The notes below the pieces were generated by a model that was given only the letters and a program-made list of their open reading frames with translations, did no database searches and was not told the origin of the DNA. A stretch of 6,877 bases of DNA from Alphaproteobacteria bacterium (GTDB taxonomy: Bacteria > Pseudomonadota > Alphaproteobacteria > Caulobacterales > Maricaulaceae), in the NCBI GenBank assembly GCA_030428405.1, contig JAUIEH010000147.1, positions 1-6,877 on the forward strand, in the 5' to 3' direction. The position numbers and the translations under genes were made by a program. Positions 1 to 6,036 of this stretch are shown here, piece after piece. How positions within the stretch are numbered: position 1 is the stretch's first letter; each line of letters starts with the position of its first letter.

Positions 1-436
1 ACCAGTCCGCGCCCTTGAAGACGTCGCCGTCGCGGATTTCGACATCCACGCGGAAATTTAAATCATCGCCCGCTTCCATGCGGACCTCGCCGCCTTCGGG
101 TTCGCTGATCTGCACGCCGAAGCCGTATATCGCGCAGTCATGCGCATCGGCGAGCGGGCGGGCCATCGGCGAGTGGTCGAGATGGTGGTGCGTGACAAAC
201 ACATGGGTCAGGCGTTCGCCTTCGAGCGCGCTTTCGAGCGCAGCACGGTGCGTTTCCAGGACCGGGCCCGGATCGATCACGGCGACGTCGCCGTTACCTA
301 TGATATAGACGCCGGTGCCGGTGTAGGTGAAAGGTCCTGGGTTGTCGGCGACGACGCGTCGCACGAGAGGGCTCAGGCGCTCGACCCGGCCGTACTCGAA
401 CTCGAACTCTCGGGTGAATGGGATCGCGGCTGTCAT
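1..436 (-). CDS. Metallo-beta-lactamase-fold hydrolase (C-terminus cut off by window edge)
   Basis: The visible 145 residues read MTAAIPFTREFEFEYG at the N-terminus and run off the window before a stop. Residues 34-57 (GPFTYTGTGVYIIG, then VAVIDPGP) are the typical first strands of the LACTB2/glyoxalase-II-like branch of this fold. The metal motif HxHxDH is complete as THHHLDHS at 82-89 (H83, H85, D87, H88), so a dinuclear zinc site and a hydrolase role are expected. Serine after DH, followed by proline, is common in this branch and is not a defect. The remaining metal ligands lie outside the window. There is no signal peptide, so it is probably cytoplasmic. ATG at 436 is preceded by no clear Shine-Dalgarno and lies 4 bases after the stop of the ATP-grasp gene, so translational coupling is likely. 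The fold is certain; the substrate cannot be told (thioester, lactone, phosphodiester or RNA are all possible). Confidence 0.9.
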   Translation of the reverse strand, partial: MTAAIPFTREFEFEYGRVERLSPLVRRVVADNPGPFTYTGTGVYIIGNGDVAVIDPGPVLETHRAALESALEGERLTHVFVTHHHLDHSPMARPLADAHDCAIYGFGVQISEPEGGEVRMEAGDDLNFRVDVEIRDGDVFKGADW

Positions 437-440
437 GGCG

Positions 441-1370
441 TCAATCGTGCGGTTTAAACTGATCGCGGAATGCGCGCGCGAGGCGTAGCGCAGCGGACGC
501 CTTCGCTGCAAGCGGCAAGGCTGTCGGCGGCCCCATATCGGTCTTGTTCACGTCCACCACGTAGATTCTCCCCGTACTCCGGTCACGCAACACGTCGAGC
601 CCGCCCCATTGCAATTCCATGGCTTCGGCGAAAGCGCGCAACTTCTCGCATTCATCCGCACTAAGCACGTCTTCAGGCGTGCAATAGGCGACGTCGTCAT
701 TTTCGTTCGCGAATCTTTTCTCCAATCCCCGGCGCTTTAAAAACACGACCGGGATGGTTCCTTCAATCGTTGGACAGCGAATGTCCTCAACGAGCCCGCC
801 GTCAATACGGTTGTCGATGACCTGCTGATATGAGTAGCCCGGCTTGGGCTCGATGGGGCATTGCACGATGCGGCCGTCATGGGCGCCGTTAAGCTCGGAT
901 TTCTCGACGGCTTCGCCGGTCCAGCTCGCCGGATCGACTTTCAATCCGTATCCGAACACCGCCTCAAATTTTTCCGAGACCGTCGTTTTCGACACATCGG
1001 TGCAAGCGAAATTCACGCGTTCAACATGCGGCGGCGTTTCGATCTCGCCGGGCGCCACCGTCGTCGAATCTTCGAAGTAGAACACGTAGTCGGCGCGCTC
1101 GACGGGTACGAAGCGCGCGCCTGCGATGCGCGCGACGGCCCAGAGCAGATACCACGGCCGCGGCGGCGCGGGCGCGAATGCGATGCGCGGGCCTCTGCGA
1201 AAGCGCACGCCGTTCCAAAGCCGGCACAAGCAGACAAATCCGTAAAACCAGAACCAGTCGAAAAACTCGCGCACAATGGCGCGGTTGAGCGGAACCACCG
1301 CGCCGGTTTGTTTCACGCGCAGCGCGCCGCGCTGAAACTCGAATTCGGAAACCCAAAGCGCGCGCGACAT
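441..1370 (-). CDS. ATP-grasp-like protein of unknown function
   Basis: The protein is 309 residues with no signal peptide. The C-terminal half resembles the catalytic part of ATP-grasp enzymes, which join a carboxylate to an amine or other nucleophile using ATP. Visible elements are P-I-E-P-K-P-G-Y-S at 172-180, followed by a Q-x-V-I-D-N-R-I-D-G-G stretch; a basic patch FLKRRGLEKRF at 210-220; and WGGLDVLRD at 255-263 leading to IYVVDVNKTDMGPP at 269-282. D259, D273 and N275 fit the usual magnesium/ATP ligands. The N-terminal half lacks a recognisable domain and is rich in aromatics (FFDWFWFYGFVCLCRLW, 36-52), which may be a buried helix or membrane-contacting patch. ATG at 1370 is chosen over an in-frame TTG at 1373. 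Only a weak GAAGAACGG lies upstream. It is the promoter-proximal gene of a two-gene unit with the downstream hydrolase. The family assignment is by motif only and no substrate can be named. Confidence 0.8.
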   Translation of the reverse strand: MSRALWVSEFEFQRGALRVKQTGAVVPLNRAIVREFFDWFWFYGFVCLCRLWNGVRFRRGPRIAFAPAPPRPWYLLWAVARIAGARFVPVERADYVFYFEDSTTVAPGEIETPPHVERVNFACTDVSKTTVSEKFEAVFGYGLKVDPASWTGEAVEKSELNGAHDGRIVQCPIEPKPGYSYQQVIDNRIDGGLVEDIRCPTIEGTIPVVFLKRRGLEKRFANENDDVAYCTPEDVLSADECEKLRAFAEAMELQWGGLDVLRDRSTGRIYVVDVNKTDMGPPTALPLAAKASAALRLARAFRDQFKPHD

Positions 1371-1764
1371 CAAACCGTTCTTCGCCGTTGCAAGCGCGGG
1401 ACCCTAAGCCATGCGGCGAAAATTCAAAATCACGCTTCTTCACGCAAACAGCATGGCTGTGCGCACGTGTCGCGGCGCCGGATTTGCTCGGACGCGTACA
1501 TGGCCCATTCTTGCCGCTCCCGTTCGCTCAGCGTCGCCCGCTTCATCGCGGACCGGATTTTTGCAGCCTGTTTCGGGTTCGTCCTCATCGGCTATGTCGC
1601 ATTGTTCTCCGCCGTCGCGGCGCGCGATGAGGCCCCGCTGAGCGAAGGCGGCGCGGTGCGGGTTGCGATAGATCACCGCGCGCAATCTGCCGACACGAAT
1701 TGACACCCGCTGCGGGCGCGGCGAAGTTGCGACGAAATCTCATATCGATAAGCGACGAGGGGCC
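1371..1764. other. Divergent intergenic region between the ATP-grasp gene and oppB
   Basis: This 394-base gap must contain start signals for the leftward ATP-grasp/hydrolase pair and probably for the rightward oppBC pair. It has an AT-richer patch at about 1419-1440, which could be part of the leftward promoter. An exact TTGACA occurs at 1700-1705 on the plus strand, but no convincing -10 box lies 16-18 bases after it, so I do not call a promoter. The only likely gene is the small membrane ORF at 1500-1703, listed separately. No hairpin terminator, riboswitch or repeat was recognised. Confidence 0.5.
1500..1703 (+). CDS. Hypothetical small single-pass membrane protein
   Basis: The frame from ATG 1500 encodes 67 residues: a short basic N-terminus (MAHSCRSRSLSVARFIADR), one hydrophobic segment at about 20-41 (IFAACFGFVLIGYVALFSAVAA), then an acidic and polar tail ending at TGA 1701-1703. 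Basic residues before the segment suggest an N-in, C-out orientation. Codon third positions are mostly G/C, as in neighbouring genes, which supports real coding. Against it, the ribosome site is weak (CGGA at 1490-1493) and I recognise no family. An in-frame GTG at 1467 would add 11 residues (SRRRICSDAY plus the start). The same frame stays open much further upstream, but that part is the antisense of the ATP-grasp gene. It ends 61 bases before oppB and could share a transcript with it. It could also be a chance open frame. Confidence 0.4.
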   Translation: MAHSCRSRSLSVARFIADRIFAACFGFVLIGYVALFSAVAARDEAPLSEGGAVRVAIDHRAQSADTN

Positions 1765-2742
1765 ATGGCCAGCTACGTCCTTCGGCGTTTACTCGTCGCG
1801 ATCCCAACGATCCTGATCATCATCACGATCGCCTTTTTCATGATGCGCGCCGCGCCGGGCAATCCGTTCGATCTCGAGCGCCCGATGGCGGAGGCGATCC
1901 GTCAGCGCATTCTGGCGGAATACAATCTCGATCAGCACGTCATTCTTCAGTATTTCAACTACATGGGCGATCTCCTGCGCGGAGACCTTGGCCCATCCAT
2001 GACGACGCGCGACAAGGACGTCGCCCAGCTCATCATGGAAGCCGCGCCGACGAGCGCGCTTGTCGGAGTCAGCGCGCTCATCCTCGCCATTTTCGTGGGC
2101 GGCGCGCTCGGCGTCGCGGCTGCGCTGAGGCAGAACAAGCCGGGCGACTACATGGCGATGGCGATCGCGCTGATCGGCATCTCGATTCCGCCTTTCGTCG
2201 TCGGCCCGCTCCTGCAGCTCTTCATCCTGACGATCGTCAATCCGGAGATATTGCCCTTTATCGAGCGCATGACCTCGATAGAGATGCGGCCAATTCCAAC
2301 GGCGGGGCCAGGCGTGGGCGGGCTCGATCTGACGCGCTTCGTCCTGCCGGTGATCACGCTCGCTCTGCCGCAGATCGCCATCATCTCGCGGCTGATGCGC
2401 GCCAGCATGATCGAGGTGGTGCGCTCGAATTACATCCGCACCGCGCGCGCTAAGGGCGTCAGCGGCCGGCGCGTCGTTTTGCGCCACGCGCTGCAGGCCG
2501 CGCTGCCGCCGGTGGTCAGCTATATCGGTCCGGCTGCGGCGGCTTTGGTGACGGGCTCGCTCGTGGTGGAGCAGATTTTCGCGCTTCCGGGCATCGGCCG
2601 CATGTTCATCGAGCGCGCGCTGACGCGGGACTACACCGTCGTCATGGGCGTGGTGATCATCTATTCGACCTTGATCATTCTTCTGAACCTGCTGGCCGAT
2701 CTGGTGCTCGCCGTGCTCGATCCGAAAGTGAGGTTCGAATGA
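1765..2742 (+). CDS. oppB: Oligopeptide ABC transporter permease OppB
   Basis: One of the two inner-membrane channel subunits of a peptide-type ABC importer. It has 325 residues, slightly longer than enterobacterial OppB (about 306). It shows the typical N-terminal membrane helix MASYVLRRLLVAIPTILIII followed by RAAPGNPFD. Six membrane helices are predicted at about 9-28, 98-120, 131-157, 192-212, 250-270 and 291-317. The cytoplasmic EAA loop that docks on the ATPase is SNYIRTARAKG followed by VLRHALQAALPP (221-249), very close to the classical OppB sequence. The family-typical ALPGIGRMFIERALTRDY and the terminal DPKVRF are also present. The extra length is partly in a proline/glycine-rich periplasmic loop at 159-190. 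ATG 1765 is preceded by GAGGGG at 1757-1762. The stop overlaps the oppC start (ATGA, 2739-2742), so the two are translationally coupled. Peptide specificity is inferred from family resemblance; dipeptide or other solutes are possible. Confidence 0.93.
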   Translation: MASYVLRRLLVAIPTILIIITIAFFMMRAAPGNPFDLERPMAEAIRQRILAEYNLDQHVILQYFNYMGDLLRGDLGPSMTTRDKDVAQLIMEAAPTSALVGVSALILAIFVGGALGVAAALRQNKPGDYMAMAIALIGISIPPFVVGPLLQLFILTIVNPEILPFIERMTSIEMRPIPTAGPGVGGLDLTRFVLPVITLALPQIAIISRLMRASMIEVVRSNYIRTARAKGVSGRRVVLRHALQAALPPVVSYIGPAAAALVTGSLVVEQIFALPGIGRMFIERALTRDYTVVMGVVIIYSTLIILLNLLADLVLAVLDPKVRFE

Positions 2743-3671
2743 GCATCGCGCCGCTCAGCGATAATGCGCGCGCCGAGTTGACGCAGGCGGCCGCCAAGAA
2801 GGGTCGCTCGCTCTGGGAGGACGCCCGCCGAAGACTGCTGCGCAATCGCGCCGCTGTCGTCAGCATGATCATTCTCGCCGTCATGCTGGTCATTTCGGTT
2901 CTGGGAATGCTGTTCTGGCCGAACGATTTCCAGGAGATCTATCGCGACCGCGTCGGCATCGCGCCGCAATGGGAGCACTGGCACTGGTTCGGCACGGACG
3001 AGCAGGGCCGCGACATGGTCGCACGCGTCATGGCGGGCTTTCTCGTGTCCTTGTCGATCGGCGTGGTCGCCACGGTGCTCAGCCTGGTCATCGGAGTCAC
3101 TTGGGGCGCGATTGCAGGTTATGCCGGCGGACGCGTCGACCAGATCATGATGCGCATCGTCGACATCATTTACTCGCTGCCATACGTCTTCCTGGTGATC
3201 CTGCTCCTCGCGGTTACGCAGGACCTGACGACGGGTCGGCCTTTAACAAAGCTCTTGATCGTCTTCGCCGCCATTGGCGGGGTGCAGTGGCTGACGATGT
3301 CGCGGATCGTGCGCGGCCAGACCTTGTCTCTGCGCCGCAAGGAATTCGTCGAAGCCGCTGAAGCCGCCGGCGCCACGGGCGGCCAGATCATCCGCCGACA
3401 CATCATGCCGAACGTGCTCGGACCGGTCGTCGTCTACATGACGCTGACGATCCCTGTCGTGATCCTGGCGGAGAGCTTTTTGTCGTTTATCGGGCTGGGC
3501 GCGCAGGAGCCGCTGACCTCGCTCGGCCGCCTCATCAAGATCGGGTCGGACAACATGGAGACCCAGTGGTGGACGCTGATTTTCCCGGCGCTCACCATGA
3601 TGACGACGCTGATGTGCTTCAACTTCATCGGCGACGGTCTGCGCGACGCCATCGATCCGAAGGACCGCTAG
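2739..3671 (+). CDS. oppC: Oligopeptide ABC transporter permease OppC
   Basis: The second channel subunit, partner of OppB; 310 residues, close to the usual length of about 300. A cytoplasmic N-terminal arm with LWEDARRRLLRNRAAV (25-40) leads into the first helix (about 41-60), the OppC_N arrangement. The periplasmic signature HWFGTDEQGRDMVARV (82-97) matches the family's LGTDxxGRD motif. Further helices are at about 101-127, 141-160, 172-190, 226-250 and 279-298. The EAA loop is EFVEAAEAAGATGGQIIRRHIMPNVLGP across 202-229, followed by AESFLSFIGLG (244-254) and a terminal DPKDR. GTGAGG at 2728-2733, inside the end of oppB, serves as ribosome site. The TAG stop is 23 bases from the end of a convergent gene, with no clear terminator hairpin between. 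No OppD/OppF ATPase follows, unlike many opp operons. Confidence 0.93.
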   Translation: MSIAPLSDNARAELTQAAAKKGRSLWEDARRRLLRNRAAVVSMIILAVMLVISVLGMLFWPNDFQEIYRDRVGIAPQWEHWHWFGTDEQGRDMVARVMAGFLVSLSIGVVATVLSLVIGVTWGAIAGYAGGRVDQIMMRIVDIIYSLPYVFLVILLLAVTQDLTTGRPLTKLLIVFAAIGGVQWLTMSRIVRGQTLSLRRKEFVEAAEAAGATGGQIIRRHIMPNVLGPVVVYMTLTIPVVILAESFLSFIGLGAQEPLTSLGRLIKIGSDNMETQWWTLIFPALTMMTTLMCFNFIGDGLRDAIDPKDR

Positions 3672-3694
3672 GCGCCGCGCAGTTCGCCGGGTTC

Positions 3695-4228
3695 TTATTC
3701 GACGCGGCGGACGCGAATGGCGCGCGTGCGTCCGACGATGATGAGCTGATAGCTGCCCATGGACGCGCGCCGCACCTCGGCCTCGAACGGTCCGCGGCCG
3801 TAAATGCGCACGCGCTCGGGATCGATCTGCTCCCAAATCTGACCATTGGCGAGTTCAACGCGGAGCATGCCGGAGCCGGAATAGCTATAATCGGCGACTG
3901 CGGCCTGGATGGCGTCGACATCGCCGTCGCCGCCGCCTTCATCTCCCGATGAGAAATTCGGGATCAGGCTCGACAGGCTCGGCACGCGGAAACCGAACGC
4001 TTCACGTTGCGTGCGCGCCACCTGTTCGCGGTCCACGACGGCGACTTCGCCGGCTTCTTCGCGCGAACGGATATTGCCGACGGCTGCGTCATAGCAAGCG
4101 AGCCGGGCTGCGTCGTCAGTCAACTCCGCACACGCATAGACGGCGGTGAGCGGCGAAGCGGACTCGTCCTGCGCGAGTGCGGGCGCGCCGAGCGCGACGG
4201 CTGCGATTGCGATCGTGAGGTGACGCAT
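3695..4228 (-). CDS. Small exported protein with N-terminal cysteine-pair motif
   Basis: The protein has 177 residues. A Sec signal peptide (MRHLTIAIAAVALGAPALAQ) ends at an ALA-Q junction, so the mature protein should start near residue 20 in the periplasm. The segment YACAELTDDAARLACYDAAV (31-50) has two cysteines 12 residues apart (C33, C45), a recurrent CxxLxDDxxRLxCYD-type motif of proteobacterial exported proteins that probably forms a disulfide. A flexible acidic, glycine-rich stretch (about 93-106) follows. A beta-rich C-terminal part (about 118-176, GMLRVELANGQIWEQI through RASMGSYQLIIVGRTRAIRVRRV) could be a small barrel. No enzymatic motif is seen and the function is unknown. ATG 4228 has a good AGGAG six bases upstream. 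The gene sits inverted between oppBC and oppA, converging on oppC and diverging from oppA, so it should be transcribed independently. Confidence 0.85.
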   Translation of the reverse strand: MRHLTIAIAAVALGAPALAQDESASPLTAVYACAELTDDAARLACYDAAVGNIRSREEAGEVAVVDREQVARTQREAFGFRVPSLSSLIPNFSSGDEGGGDGDVDAIQAAVADYSYSGSGMLRVELANGQIWEQIDPERVRIYGRGPFEAEVRRASMGSYQLIIVGRTRAIRVRRVE

Positions 4229-4234
4229 AATTCA

Positions 4235-4239
4235 CTCCT
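4235..4239 (-). promoter_or_regulatory. Ribosome binding site of the small exported protein
   Basis: On the minus strand the sequence reads TTAGGAGTGAATTATG. AGGAG is six bases from the ATG at 4228, which fixes the start just before a clean signal peptide. Confidence 0.7.
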
Positions 4240-4260
4240 AAGAGGCGTTTCGAGCGACCC

Positions 4261-4277
4261 GCGCCCGTTTCGGGCGC
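4261..4277. repeat. Perfect 7-bp inverted repeat in the divergent promoter region
   Basis: GCGCCCG-TTT-CGGGCGC forms a stem of seven G/C pairs with a three-base loop, in the 148-base gap between the exported protein gene and oppA. No T-run follows on either strand, so an ordinary intrinsic terminator is unlikely. It could be an operator or a leader hairpin of the leftward transcript. The central CGTTTCG (4266-4272) also occurs at 4246-4252, exactly 20 bp away. Confidence 0.55.
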
Positions 4278-4294
4278 AACATGAACCACCGCTA

Positions 4295-4325
4295 TTGCGC
4301 TGTCGACGCCGTTACGCCGTATGCT
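4295..4325 (+). promoter_or_regulatory. Possible promoter of oppA
   Basis: TTGCGC at 4295-4300 and TATGCT at 4320-4325 resemble -35 and -10 boxes. The 19-base spacer is longer than ideal and the -35 match is only partial. The position, about 50 bases before the oppA ATG, is sensible. This is a guess by eye. Confidence 0.28.
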
Positions 4326-4359
4326 AGAGGGCTTAAACGGGGGACGCCTCATATCCTCA

Positions 4360-4367
4360 AGGGGAGG
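4360..4367 (+). promoter_or_regulatory. Ribosome binding site that fixes the oppA start
   Basis: AGGGGAGG lies nine bases before ATG 4377. Together with the lipoprotein signal that begins at this ATG, it rules out the in-frame ATG at 4281, which would add 32 residues before the signal peptide. Confidence 0.8.
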
Positions 4368-4376
4368 TTGAAAAGC

Positions 4377-6005
4377 ATGGTTCGGTCGATCTTGAACATC
4401 TGCGCCGCCTCTGCGGCGGCTCTTTCGCTCGCGGCGTGCGGCGGCTCGGGTGGCGGCGGCGAAAGCCAGTCGGCTTCGCTCGTGCTTCACCGTGGCAACA
4501 CGGCCGAGCCGTACTCGCTGGACCCGCATCGGGCCAACGGCACCTGGGAAAACAACATTATCGGCGACATGTTCATCGGGCTGTTCACGGAGAACGCCGT
4601 CGGCGAGCCGATCCCCGGCATGGCTGAGGAGTGGACCGTCAGCGATGACGGCCTCGTCTGGACCTTCAGCCTGCGCGAAGCGAGCTGGTCGGACGGCGAA
4701 CCGGTGACAGCGAATGATTTCGTGTTCGCGTTGCGGCGCATTCTCGACCCTGCGACGCTCGCGCAGTACGCCTCGCTCCTCTATCCGATTGAAAACGCCG
4801 AAGCCGTGAACAATGGCGAGATGGAACCGTCGGAGCTGGGCGTGCGCGCCATCGACGACGAAACGCTTGAGATCAGGCTCGCGCATCCTGCGCCGTACCT
4901 GCCGGGCCTGCTGACCCACTACACCTCGTTTCCGGTGCCGGCGCATGTCGTCGCGCAATTCGGCGACGCCTGGGTCCAGCCCGATAATATTCAGGTCAAC
5001 GGCCCGTATCGTCTGACCGAATGGCGCACCAACGACTTCGTTCACGTCGTGCGCAATGAGCGCTTCTTCGACAACGACGACGTCTGCATCGACGAGGTCT
5101 ATTATTATCCGACCAATGATCCCAACACCGCAGAGCGCCGCGTGCGCAACGGCGAACTCGATCTCAATAATGAGTTTCCCGGCCAGCGGATCGAATTCTT
5201 CCGTCAGGAAATTCCGGAATTCGTCCAGGTTCATCCGGCGCTTTCGACCGTCTATCTGACGTTTAACACCAATCAGCCGCCCTTCGACGACATCCGCGTT
5301 CGCCAGGCGCTCGCCATGGCGATCGATAATGAATTCATCGTCAGCGAAATCTTGCAGGCAGGTCAGATCGCGGCGGCGTCGCTGGTGCCGCCGGGCATCG
5401 CGAATTACGGCGGCGAAGCGCAGGTGTCATGGGCCGACATGCCGATCGACGAGCGCAGAGTGGAGGCGCGCAGATTGCTGGAAGAGGCCGGCTATGGCCC
5501 GAGCAATCCGCTGCGATTTGAATACTCACACCGCAACACAGCGGACAATCCGCGCATCGCGCCCGTTTTGCAGAACGACTGGCGTGAAATCGCCGACTGG
5601 GTGAACCCGGATATCGCCGGCATCGAAACGCAGATCCACTACGACAATCTGCGCTCGCGCAACTACCAGATCGGCGATGCCGGCTGGGTGGCCGACTACA
5701 ATGATGCGCAGAACTATCTCTATCTGTTCCTGAGTTCGACGGGGAACATGAACTATCCGGACTTCAACGATCCCGAGTATGACGCGCTCATGGCCGAGGC
5801 CAATAATGAACTCGACATGGAGGCGCGCGCGGAAATCCTGGAGCGGGCCGAGCAGCGTCTGCTCGATGCTGCGCCGATCGCGCCGCTCTGGTTCCAGGTC
5901 AACAAATCGCTGGTCAATCCGCGCGTGACCGGCTGGCGAGAAAACGCCGTGCGGATCAATCGGACGCGCTATTTGTGCTTCGCCGACCAGAACGAAACCG
6001 AATGA
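4377..6005 (+). CDS. oppA: OppA-type peptide-binding lipoprotein (SBP_bac_5 family)
   Basis: This is the extracytoplasmic binding protein of the oligopeptide importer: it captures peptides and delivers them to OppBC. It has 542 residues, usual for the family. MVRSILNICAASAAALSLAAC is a lipoprotein signal with lipobox LAAC; C21 should be lipidated, followed by a GGSGGGG linker. Family hallmarks in order are EPYSLDPHRANGTWENNIIGDMF (44-66), GEPIPGMAEEWTVSDDGLVWTFSLR (76-100), WSDGEPVTANDFVFALRRILDP (104-125), VNGPYRLTEW (207-216), STVYLTFNTNQPPFDDIRVRQALAMAID (290-317), and GDAGWVADYNDAQNYLYLFLS (433-453). Two further cysteines, C237 and C534, may form a disulfide. Glycine rather than aspartate follows the lipidated cysteine; what that means for sorting in this organism is unknown. 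It has its own ribosome site and lies apart from oppBC, with a reversed gene between. Pairing with oppBC is inferred from proximity and family. Ligands other than oligopeptides remain possible. Confidence 0.93.
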   Translation: MVRSILNICAASAAALSLAACGGSGGGGESQSASLVLHRGNTAEPYSLDPHRANGTWENNIIGDMFIGLFTENAVGEPIPGMAEEWTVSDDGLVWTFSLREASWSDGEPVTANDFVFALRRILDPATLAQYASLLYPIENAEAVNNGEMEPSELGVRAIDDETLEIRLAHPAPYLPGLLTHYTSFPVPAHVVAQFGDAWVQPDNIQVNGPYRLTEWRTNDFVHVVRNERFFDNDDVCIDEVYYYPTNDPNTAERRVRNGELDLNNEFPGQRIEFFRQEIPEFVQVHPALSTVYLTFNTNQPPFDDIRVRQALAMAIDNEFIVSEILQAGQIAAASLVPPGIANYGGEAQVSWADMPIDERRVEARRLLEEAGYGPSNPLRFEYSHRNTADNPRIAPVLQNDWREIADWVNPDIAGIETQIHYDNLRSRNYQIGDAGWVADYNDAQNYLYLFLSSTGNMNYPDFNDPEYDALMAEANNELDMEARAEILERAEQRLLDAAPIAPLWFQVNKSLVNPRVTGWRENAVRINRTRYLCFADQNETE

Positions 6006-6036
6006 ATGGACGGCGTAAGGCGAGTGCGACGGGAAG

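Noticed and set aside
452..459. GTTTAAAC palindrome near the end of the ATP-grasp gene
   Set aside because: An isolated 8-bp palindrome inside coding sequence; no paired site or promoter context.
861..1499. Long plus-strand open frame leading into the small membrane ORF
   Set aside because: This part is antisense to the ATP-grasp gene and has arginine-rich low-information content. Only the section from 1500 on looks like protein-coding sequence.
1700..1705. Perfect TTGACA as -35 box for oppB
   Set aside because: No acceptable -10 hexamer lies 16-18 bases downstream, so the match may be chance.
1440..1706. 88-codon minus-strand open frame in the divergent gap
   Set aside because: It is the reverse of the small membrane ORF, highly charged, with no fold signature. 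Either it or the plus-strand frame could be real, but the plus-strand frame has a membrane segment and better codon pattern.
3672..3694. Terminator between the convergent oppC and exported-protein genes
   Set aside because: The 23-base gap has only a 4-bp possible stem and no T-run.
3243..3836. 197-codon minus-strand open frame across the end of oppC
   Set aside because: Arg/His/Asp-rich shadow of oppC and the exported gene, with no start signal.
4281..4376. In-frame upstream ATG extending oppA by 32 residues
   Set aside because: It would bury the lipoprotein signal peptide behind a polar leader. ATG 4377 has a strong AGGGGAGG at the right distance.
5210..5221. 12-bp palindrome AATTCCGGAATT inside oppA
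   Set aside because: It lies within ordinary coding sequence (EIPEF) with no related copy seen nearby; a single palindrome of this size is weak evidence.
4116..5234. 372-codon open frame on the minus strand
   Set aside because: It is antisense to the first half of oppA and the exported gene's start. It is rich in Arg/Val/His as expected of a high-GC shadow and has no coherent domain, whereas the oppA frame has unmistakable family motifs.
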